A DNA stretch of 18,028 nt from Saccoglossus kowalevskii (lineage: Eukaryota > Hemichordata > Enteropneusta > Harrimaniidae), in assembly GCF_000003605.2 (NCBI RefSeq), contig NW_003129871.1, positions 80,892-98,919 of the forward strand. The letters are read 5' to 3'. This document shows positions 9,666 to 18,028 of the stretch, piece after piece. Position 1 is the first letter of the stretch. Every line of letters begins with the position of its first letter. The notes beneath the pieces were generated by a model that did not search any database, was not told where the DNA came from, and was given only the letters and a program-made list of their open reading frames with translations. A program made the position numbers and the translations under genes.

Positions 9666-11685
9666 AATTATATTATTGAACATACGGGGTCACGCACTCG
9701 AACTCATGGTGGTAGCTATAAGATTCTGTGCGGAGCAATTTTCTCCAAGTGTCTAGCCTGTGCATCTAACAGTTTTCTTTGCAACACCTTTGATGCATTT
9801 TTTGTTCTCTCTCGGTGTCTAGCTTGCAAATTTGTTAACGAATATTTCAGCGATCTCTCATAATTCCAAATTACTGCATTCTCTGTAAATACAGTAAATT
9901 ATTGGCCGTGTGGTTTGATATGTGTCTCAGTTGTTCGTGGCTACAGCTACACTGTGGGATGACTCTTCTGTTAATTATTTCCTCTCAAGTATCGGATAAG
10001 AATATTACATCCCGATTTACACTTCACCTCATCGTAAAGTAAACGGCCGAGTGAAAATGTTCAATATATAGATATACATAGTACAACGCACTCAACAATG
10101 TACAATTAGTGCGAATACATATTTCCATGGCAACACTCCGAGCAATCGTAGATTCAATACAATCACAGCATGATCATTACAACCACTAGTACGCTGTCTC
10201 TAACGAATATGAAGTGTCTACTTGGTAGGCGTGGTTTATTATTAATATCGGGAAATGATGCGAGGAGCCCTCATTACTCGGATGAAGTAGAACGTATGAC
10301 AAAGGTGAATGGGGGGGGGGAACTGTGAGGACATTTACACTATGTGGTTGAATGTGTGTTTACAGTAAGAGTAAGTCGTCTACGACGACATCTATTGAGC
10401 AATCACCTTCGTTATAGCAGGTCCTTTCTTAGTTGTTATATATTTGTGTTTAGTAGTACGTGTTGAAGACAAAATTGGATTTGTATTTATCGTAAATTAA
10501 ACACTACTACGCATCTGCAGTAGTTGTTAGTCACTGTAAATACAGAAACAATCAGTGCGCATGATGAATTAGTATCAAATGTATGTATCAGGCAACACTG
10601 ATAAAAAATTGCATGACTACGTTCTTCTTTATGTAGGATCTTTAAACATGTCTTATCCGGGAATGAATAATATATGTTTAACCTTTTAACAGAAGTGGGC
10701 ATGGATAATGGAACTTAATATGACTGTGTAGGTGGGTGTAGACACAAGAAAAGGTCTTATGTCGAGACTTTCTAACTCAATTATTAGTTAAAGTTGTCCG
10801 TGTGACGTATTTTTTTATTATTTGTATTGACATTCGAATATACTTACTGGAATTGGCATACAATTTAAAATGTACATATAAAAACATTTGTTATGCCCTG
10901 TACTATAAAAATTGTACATGTAAACACAAGCATCACTTTCATGAACCAATTAATTAAAACCCGATAATGAATCAAGATGTAATTAATATTACAAATAATA
11001 AATGAGTACTCTGTGAGTTCCATTATACAACTGACGCGTCGTGACAATGCTACGTTATCAGTGACATCCTCGTCATGACATTTAGTGACAACGGGGATTC
11101 CTAGTTTTTACGGTAATGCAATTTACTTCAAATCAATTCAAGACTGAGACTATCTGCATATATACAAGCACGGGCGATCCCTGTGGTATTTAGTTGCAAT
11201 TGCAAGACGTTCTACGTTCACAGTGAATACCTCATGATTTGAGCAATATAGTCATGTATAGCATTGAACATCAGAGTATAATTCCTTTGTATGCTATGTT
11301 CGTATACAACTTACATCAATTCGAACGAAGCTGTCTTTAATTGAAGAAATGTATGATTATCGCCCCTAGATACATTTGAGTTGCCATGGTTTCATACTGC
11401 GACATCACTGCTAAAGTGTTCTTAAATAGTATCCCAATCTGTGCCATGTATATGTATGAAACGTTGTGTGTTGAACTGGGTTACCCTGGAACTACACCCG
11501 GGAGCCTTGTATGTCATTTTCACATCACGTGGTGGTACAAAATAGAAGTGGTGTGCAATGAATTTCAATGAGAAAATTTTACGTTATTGTCTTGGCGACG
11601 TGTGTGTATATTGTGAAGGTTAACACATTTCCTTACATTTGAACATTTATGTTTATTCGGAAATGATTATCACTTTATTCCTTCC
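9666..11685. other. Non-coding AT-rich DNA, about 2 kb
   Basis: Apart from the G10 run I see nothing. Open frames here are at most 71 codons and resemble no known protein; 11386-11571 does begin with ATG but has random-looking composition. Confidence 0.6.
10311..10320. repeat. G10 homopolymer
   Basis: Run of 10 G preceded by GTGAAT. Confidence 0.95.
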
Positions 11686-13911
11686 TAGGATATTTTACTG
11701 CATTGAATGGTGATAATACATTACTGTATTGAATGGTAGGATATTTTACTGCATTGAATGGTGAGAATACATTACTGTATTGAATGGTGAGAATACATTA
11801 CTGTATTGAATGTTGAGAATACATTACTTATTGAATGTTGAGAATACATTATTGTATTGAATGGTGAGAATACATTACTGTGTTGAATCGTGGTAAAACA
11901 TTATTGTATTGAATCGTGGTAAGACATTACTTATTGAATATTGAGAATACATTATTGTATTGAATGTTGAGAATACATTATTGTATTGAATGTTGAGAAT
12001 ACATTATTGTATTGAATGGTGAGAATACATTATTGTATTGAATGGTGAGAATACATTACTGTATTGAATCGTGGTAAAACATTACTGTATTGAATCGTGG
12101 TAAAACATTATTGTATTGAATCGTGGTAAGACATTACTTATTGAATGTTGCGAATACATTATTGTATTGAATGTTGAGAATACATTACTGTATTGAATGG
12201 TGAGAATACATTATTGTATTGAATGTTGAGAATACATTATTGTATTGAATGGTGAGAATACATTACTGTATTGAATCGTGGTAAAACATTATTGTATTGA
12301 ATCGTGGTAAGACATTACTTATTGAATGTTGAGAATACATTACTGTATTGAATGTTGAGAATACATTACTGTATTGAATGTTGAGAATACATTACTGTAT
12401 TGAATCGTGGTAAAACATTATTGTATTGAATCGTGGTAAGACATTACTTATTGAATGTTGAGAATACATTATTGTATTGAATGGTGAGAATACATTACTG
12501 TATTGAATCGTGGTAAAACATTGTATTGAATCGTGGTAAGACATTACTTATTGAATGTTGAGAATACATTATTGTATTGAATGGTGGGAATACATTACTG
12601 TATTGAATGGTAAGAATACATTACTGTATTGAATGGTGAGAATACATTACTGTATTGAATGGTAGGATATTTTACAGCATTGAATGTTGAGAATACATTA
12701 CTGTATTGAATGGTGAGAATACATTACTGTATTGAATGGTAAGAATACATTACTGTATTGAATGGTGAGAATACATTATTGTATTGAATGGTGAGAATAC
12801 ATTACTGTATTGAATGGTATGATATTTTACTGCATTGAATGTTGAGAATACATTACTGTATTGAATGGTGAGAATACATTACTGTATTGAATGGTGAGAA
12901 TACATTACTGTATTGAATGGTGGTAAAACATTACTTATTGAATGTTGAGAATAAATTATTGTACTGGATGGTCGGGAAATATTGCTGTAATGAATGGTGA
13001 GAAAACATTACTGTATTGAATGTTGAGAATACATTACTTATTGAATGTTGAGAATACATTATTGTATTGAATGGTGAGAATACATTACTGTATTGAATGG
13101 TGAGAAAACATTACTATATTGAATGGTGAGAAAACATTACTGTATTGAATGGTGGGAATGCATTACTGTATTGAATGGTGGGAATACATTACTGTATTGA
13201 ATGTTGAGAATACATTATTGTATTGAATGGTGAGAATACATTACTGTATTGAATGGTGAGAAAACATTACTATATTGAATGGTGAGAAAACATTACTGTA
13301 TTGAATGGTGGGAATGCATTACTGTATTGAATGGTGGGAATACATTACTGTATTGAATGGTAAGAATACATTACTGTATTGAATGGTGAGAATACAATAC
13401 TTATTGAATGTTGAGAATACATTATTGTACTGAATGGTCGGGAAATATAACTGTAATGAATGGTGATAATACATTACTGTAATGAATAGTGAGAAAACAT
13501 TACTGTATTGAATGTTGAGAATACATTACTTATTGAATGTTGAGAATACATTACTTATTGAATAGAGAGAATACATTACTGTATTGAATGGTGAGAATAC
13601 ATTACTGTATTGATTGAATGGTGAGAATACATTATTGTATTGAATGGTGAGAAAACATTACTGTATTGAATGGTGGTAAAACATTACTTATTGAATGTTG
13701 AGAATACATTATTGTATTGAATGGTCGGGAAATATTGCTGTATTGAATGGTGATAATACATTACTGTATTGAATTGTGGGAATACATTACTGTATTGAAT
13801 GGTGGGAATGCATTACTGTATTGAATGGTGGGAATGCATTACTGTATTCAAAGGTGATAATACATTACTGCATTGAATGGTGGGAACATCATTACTGTAT
13901 TGAATGTAGGG
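11686..13911. repeat. Minisatellite, 25-26-bp unit, about 85 copies, with higher-order repeats
   Basis: Nearly the whole 2.2 kb is built from monomers of the type GGTGAGAATACATTACTG followed by TATTGAAT. Variants are recognisable: a GTTGAGAATAC head; a 25-bp form lacking the G of CTGTATT; CGTGGTAAAAC and CGTGGTAAGAC forms; GGTAGGATATTTTACTGC forms (11686, 11736, 12660, 12814); and GGTCGGGAAAT forms (12970, 13436, 13723). These variants recur in fixed order, so whole blocks were duplicated: 13047-13202 and 13203-13358 are identical six-monomer, 156-bp blocks. With a unit not divisible by three and frequent stops, it is not coding. Confidence 0.97.
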
Positions 13912-14287
13912 AATGGTAAGAAATCTTTGAAATCAAGAGGGGAAACTTTTCACATACACAAATGTCATTTGTATATCCTTGTATGTTTGATAACACATTT
14001 TGACGAAGTCGTTGACTTTCAAATACAAATAGTACAAAAAAAAGTTGATTTTCTTATCTGTGTCATGGGAGATTGTGCCCTGGAATTGTTTTCAATAACT
14101 ACTTATCAGATCTGGTGAGCAACATTTTTCTGACTGTACTCACTGTTTATCTATTCGGTCTGCGCACTTTCGCATACTTTCAGTCTTCTAGCAATACATG
14201 GATGATAGCTTCATCTTCAGGGGTTATCTAATACATACATACATTTCCATTATGATTGTTATTGCACAATTTGAACTACATCACACA
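13912..14287. other. Non-coding DNA between minisatellite and MITE
   Basis: No gene is supported. The frame 13873-14118 starts at TTG inside the array. A short ATACATACATACAT run lies near 14231. Confidence 0.6.
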
Positions 14288-14290
14288 TAA

Positions 14291-14611
14291 GGCCAAAAAA
14301 AAAATTGTTTTGTTGCCCTCAGTGGCCGACCAAAAAATATGGAATATCGGGTCGCGTTTTTTTTTTTTTTTTTTTTTTTTTTAAATAGGCCCAAATTTTA
14401 AAAACGCACCATTTTAAGCAGTAAAAAAGTGTTTTCTTTAAAAATTAACGATCCTGGACCATTGTTTGATTCCCAGGGTCCCCGAGGGGATAAGTGGTGA
14501 CTTAGAACCTCGGGTTGATCTGTATTTCTCTGAAAAAAAAAATCTAACCGACCGACTAAATTTTTCAATTTTCCGACTTAAGGGCAACATAAGTTTGTTT
14601 GTTTTTTGGCC
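14291..14611. mobile_element. Harbinger-like MITE (321 bp) with TAA target-site duplication
   Basis: The left end GGCCAAAAAAAAAATTG (14291-14307) is matched in inverse by TTTTTTGGCC at the right end (14602-14611). The similarity runs about 30 bp inward, including GTTGCCCT (left, 14312-14319) and AGGGCAAC (right). TAA flanks both ends (14288-14290 and 14612-14614). GG-starting termini with a 3-bp TWA duplication are typical of PIF/Harbinger elements. No transposase is encoded, so it would be non-autonomous. Inside are a run of 26 T (14357-14382) and a 7-bp inverted repeat (CCCGAGG 14481-14487, CCTCGGG 14508-14514). The minus-strand open frame over it is a by-product. Confidence 0.7.
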
Positions 14612-14614
14612 TAA

Positions 14615-16459
14615 TATGGAATATATCCGATGATTGACATTGATCCAAAGATAGGTTGACATATTTATAAATTATCAATTTTTCTGCAATTTGATATCGA
14701 AAAGAGCATTCGAAAAGAGTTATTAAAAGTCAGGCATGGAACGAGTACATAGATAGGTAATTGTAGGTTACCTGTATATTCTACTAGCTATGTCAGAATT
14801 ACATCGTGAAGTTTTTTTTTTTTTCAGACCATAGTTTATGCACAGATAGATGGACTGTGGTTTAGGCCAGTAAAATGTTTAATTTATCAAAAGCTTGGAT
14901 AAACAACACAGATACTAGTATTGATGAGAAATTAGATCGACTTAATGATCCTGATTTTTCTATATTCATACTATAATTGCTTGAAAACATATTTGTTTGT
15001 TGGTGACATTTTTTTAATTGAACATGATTTTTTTTTATTTAATTGCAAATTTGACTTTTGTTGTAGCAATAGACTAATTATTCTTTTTAAAATAATTCCA
15101 ATTCCATGTTTAAGAACCAGTTCATCCAATTCAGCATTGACCATTTGAACGCAAAACTTGTTGATACCTTGCATGCAATCCTTTTGTTGGTTATTGATAT
15201 CTCTTTAATGTGTGCGAGTAGGGGTGGTGTCTAATAGCAATTTGTATGATGTAACATGTTTTAGTTACCTTAGAGGGTGACTATTAGAAACTAAGGAAGG
15301 GTGATTATTTAAGTTTAATCTAGAGTTTGTATTGGTCAACTTCTCATATTATTAAAATGTTCATGTTTTATCCGATATGGATTCATTATTGATTCGTTCC
15401 CATTAAATTGTTCAGACCAAATTCCAGCGATATCACAGACTACTTTCAACACATGAACAAATTTCACCACTGTAAACAGGTTCAGAATGTTTTTGACACA
15501 AACGATTGTTTCCTTTGAAATAAATTTGAATACTTTGAATTTTTATTCAGGTTTTGTCACAGACTTGAATGAACATTTCACTCATCAAAATAATCTGAAA
15601 GATCAATAATTTGTAGTGTATTTTTCTATTGTTGCAAACATTCTCTTGCAATTGTGCCAAACTTTCAAGTGAAAAACGAAATGAAGTCAAATTTTATTGG
15701 AAATAATAAATATTTTATTCATCAAACTTTTAGTTGGTAGATAGTTTACACAAAATAAACATATCTGTTAAAGTACAGATGACATGGTTAACAGTAAAAA
15801 CATAGTCGACTAGTTTTGCAATATGTATATGTACGAATGTGTACTACAATACTATGTAAATTACTGTACCTAGTTTGTCAAACACAGTCATTCCACCAGA
15901 GACAGTAAAATCTAATGCCAATACAGTCTGGCTTTCATTCAGTCTGTCATACATACAAATGCATCCATACATCGATGAAATCCACTTCACTCATCTTTTA
16001 CCCATTTTTCATGCTTGCATCACACATTATCATTGTGTATTTTCTGCACCACAATTGGGATCTAATTGACTGGCCATGAGGAAAGGATCATAAAAGTTAG
16101 ATTGCAATATTTGTGCATTCCAGAGTAAGGGTAAGGCAATAAACACACACAACCTGAAAATGAACACTCGGTGATGCAAAAGCAACCAGAATGTGATAAA
16201 TGCATTATCCTAACCCAAAAATAATGGCAGGATGCCTGAAAACCATACTATTGACACACCCCAAGCTGTATTTTGAAATAATTACATCATTTAATCTCAT
16301 ATTTTTGATACATTCAAATGATTTTTACTGAAAATCTGTCTACATATATACCATGTATATTTCACTCAGTCTTAAGACGGCTCATCAAGCTCATCATGTG
16401 TACACTTAGAAACAGGAGCACAAGAAAAAAATAAAAATCTCAATATTTTTTGAAAAATG
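14615..16459. other. Non-coding AT-rich DNA
   Basis: No gene is firmly supported. A minus-strand frame 15204-14971 has somewhat protein-like composition and is listed under findings. Otherwise there are scattered poly-T runs and AATAAA/TTTATT strings. Confidence 0.5.
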
Positions 16460-16485
16460 ATATATATATATATATATATATATAT
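16460..16485. repeat. (AT)13 microsatellite
   Basis: Uninterrupted alternating AT of 26 bp. Confidence 0.97.
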
Positions 16486-16757
16486 TAATTGCAGTCATTA
16501 AAATGGCTCGCTATACAAACCAGATTTATAATTTAGAAAAGGCACTTTACAATCATGTAAATAAAAATACTGACCAACCAAGACTACCATATCGCATTCA
16601 TAGCAGTGGCAATAGTCTGTGGTTTGAGTCAATAATTATATTTCAAAGGACAATTTTTCTCTAAAAGAAGTAATTATTTATATCTTGTAATACAATATTT
16701 TTTTTATATTTGGGTTAATATTCATATCTCAAATGGTACATTACAATATATGTCTAC
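16486..16757. other. Unique AT-rich DNA between the (AT)n run and the 41-bp array
   Basis: No open frame or repeat of note. Confidence 0.6.
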
Positions 16758-17365
16758 TATTTGAACTCAAGATGTGGTCAACATTTATATGTCACAATGA
16801 AGTCTCTAGATGAGGTCAATATTTATATGTCACAAAGAAGTCTTCTCTAGATTAGGTCAATATTAATGTCACATTGAAGTCTTTTCTAGATTAGGTCAAT
16901 ATTAATATGTCACACTGAAGTCTTCTCTAGATAAGGTCAATATGTATATGTCACACTGAAGTCTTTTCTAAATTAGATCAATATTTATATGTCACACTGA
17001 AGTATTTTCTAGATTAGATCAATATTTATATGTCACACTGAAGTCTTCTCTAGATTAGGTCAATATTTATATGTCACATTGAAGTCTTCTCTAGATTAGG
17101 TCAATATGTATATGTCACACTGAAGTCTTCTCTAAGGTCAATATTTATATGTCACACTGAAGTCTTCTCTAGATTAGGTCAATATTTATATGTCACACTG
17201 AAGTCTTTTCTAAATTAGATCAATATTTATATGTCACACTGAAGTCTTTTCTAAATTAGATCAATATTTATATGTCACATTGAAGTCTTCTCTAGATAAG
17301 GTCAATATTTATATGTCACATTGAAGTCTTCTTTGGATTTGGTCAATATTTATATGTCATAAATA
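16758..17365. repeat. Minisatellite, 41-bp unit, about 15 copies
   Basis: Units share AATATTTATATGTCACACTG and AAGTCTTCTCTAGATTAGGTC. The GTCAC landmark falls at 16791, 16829, 16868, 16909, 16950, 16991, 17032, 17073, 17114, 17151, 17192, 17233, 17274 and 17315, with GTCAT at 17356. Spacing is 41 bp in most cases; the first two intervals are 38 and 39 and one is 37 (deletion of GATTA-type bases). The first and last units are the most diverged, as expected for an array that homogenises from the middle. Confidence 0.95.
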
Positions 17366-17490
17366 AGCCAGGGTCTCTTATGTCAATATTCTATAAGTGC
17401 TGTCAAAGTATTTTGATTTACAATAATTATATCGTTCATTGCAGAAAATAGATATAGTGGATGACACAAAAACTAAAACGAAGATAGAAT

Positions 17491-17669
17491 GCTATGGTAA
17501 CCACAATATCAATTACAACTAGATTGCTATGACAACCACAATATCAATTACAACTAGATTGCTATGACAACCACAATATTAGTTACGACTAGATTGCTAT
17601 GGCAACCACAATATCAATTACAACTAGAATGCTATGACAACCACAACATCAATTACGTCTGGAATGCTT
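17491..17669. repeat. Minisatellite, 35-bp unit, 5 copies, with X-box-like core
   Basis: GCTATGRYAACC starts at 17491, 17526, 17561, 17596 and 17631, exactly 35 bp apart. It is followed by ACAATATCAATTACAACTAG with a few substitutions. On the minus strand the core reads GGTTGCCATAGC or GGTTGTCATAGC, close to the RFX X-box. The array decays after 17669. It lies about 180 bp beyond the polyadenylation signal of the right-edge gene. Confidence 0.95.
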
Positions 17670-17848
17670 TAAAACTGAACTGGGAATCACAAATAATCAA
17701 ATTTACAAAACTTTGATTCTATATTAGAAAGGCTATGTTTTAATTAACAAAAATAAGAGAAATGACATTGACTGAAACCTGCTAAAATATCAGCTTTTCC
17801 ATACAAATTCACTGAAGCTGTATATGTACAGAAGAGAATAAGCAGGTC

Positions 17849-17854
17849 TTTATT
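17849..17854 (-). other. Polyadenylation signal AATAAA of the right-edge gene
   Basis: TTTATT on the plus strand reads AATAAA on the minus strand, 71 bp past the TAA of the partial exon, followed by a T/C-rich stretch. This is the nearest canonical signal. Others on the same strand (for example 15693-15698) are too distant to be the obvious choice. Confidence 0.45.
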
Positions 17855-17924
17855 TTAAATGTTATTGATTGTTACCGGTACTGTTCATTTTAACAGATTC
17901 GTTTATATGCTCTTCTTTTGGTCA

Positions 17925-18028
17925 TTATGCATTGATGATTTTCTTTGCCACGGCAACATTGATAGCAGCTTGGTAACCAAGGTCTGGTCTGCGATCATTG
18001 ACATTTACCATATCGGGAACTGATGAAC
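17925..18028 (-). CDS. C-terminal coding exon of an unidentified gene, partial (continues beyond the window)
   Basis: On the minus strand one frame is open from the window edge to a TAA at 17925-17927. It gives 33 complete codons ending in LGYQAAINVAVAKKIINA, preceded by a charged stretch (VNVNDRRPD). The other two frames are broken within about 11 codons. The composition is ordered (helix-like Ala/Val/Ile/Lys pattern, no low complexity) and unlike translations of nearby AT-rich DNA. A canonical AATAAA follows on the same strand at 17849-17854, giving a plausible short 3' UTR. I do not recognise the family: the end looks like a globular metabolic enzyme, which is an inference only. No acceptor site is visible, so the exon must start beyond 18028 if real. 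It is convergent with the sulfotransferase gene. Confidence 0.5.
   Translation of the reverse strand, partial: SSVPDMVNVNDRRPDLGYQAAINVAVAKKIINA

Noticed and set aside
9455-9667. Open frame of Leu-Phe-Ile-Tyr repeats, membrane-like
   Set aside because: It is the translation of the (TTTA)n microsatellite and starts at TTG.
11686-13911. CRISPR-like regularly spaced repeats
   Set aside because: The units are contiguous with no unique spacers, no cas genes are present and the setting is eukaryotic; it is a minisatellite.
13873-14118. 81-codon frame leaving the minisatellite
   Set aside because: It starts at TTG inside the array; composition is ordinary and there is no homologue I recognise.
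14438-14662. 74-codon minus-strand frame
   Set aside because: It lies mostly within the MITE and crosses its right end, so it is not an independent gene.
15336-15469. Possible minus-strand exon after a good-looking acceptor (CCTGTTTACAG)
   Set aside because: Only 43 codons, no plausible donor site, no recognisable protein; acceptor-like strings are common in AT-rich DNA.
17944-17957. Further X-box-like palindrome TTGCCACGGCAA close to the 35-bp array
   Set aside because: It falls within codons for Val-Ala-Val-Ala of the right-edge exon, which explains the symmetry without a binding site.
1-18028. tRNA or rRNA genes
   Set aside because: I looked for T-loop GGTTCRAAT and A-box patterns and for conserved rRNA cores and found none convincing; a covariance-model scan would settle it.

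Overview
The window looks like nuclear DNA of an invertebrate animal. It is AT-rich and sparsely genic. It carries one intact animal-type carbohydrate sulfotransferase gene, several unrelated minisatellites, microsatellites and a short terminal-inverted-repeat transposon. I see no bacterial or viral gene organisation: no operons, no Shine-Dalgarno sites, no CRISPR. I cannot name the species; a marine invertebrate is a guess from the gene family and repeat style.

Layout. 1-5046 is non-coding and holds a few small signals: a hairpin at 1419-1463, a CRE plus two CACGTG boxes at 2551-2676, and a GC-alternating foldback at 4230-4269. 5047-6354 (+) is a complete single-exon ORF of 435 aa for a Golgi galactose/GalNAc/GlcNAc 6-O-sulfotransferase of the CHST1/CHST3 type. 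A perfect 16-bp hairpin lies 145 bp behind its stop. 7798-9005 is a GC-rich satellite of about 37 bp period, split by about 757 bp of AT-rich DNA with two octamer motifs. 9491-9665 is a long (TTTA)n/(TA)n microsatellite. 11686-13911 is a 2.2-kb minisatellite of about 85 monomers of 25-26 bp with higher-order structure. 14291-14611 is a Harbinger-like MITE with a TAA target duplication. 16758-17365 is a 41-bp minisatellite and 17491-17669 a 35-bp minisatellite with an RFX X-box-like core in each unit. At the right edge (17925-18028, minus strand) is what looks like the last coding exon of an unidentified gene, with a polyadenylation signal 71 bp past its stop.

The two genes are convergent and about 11.6 kb apart; nothing suggests they work together. 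I found no multi-gene system. The notable content is repeat architecture: five unrelated tandem arrays in about 10 kb, of which one shows higher-order duplication and two repeat a transcription-factor-like motif in each unit. Other open frames of 60-99 codons mostly start at GTG/TTG or lie in repeats, and I regard them as chance.
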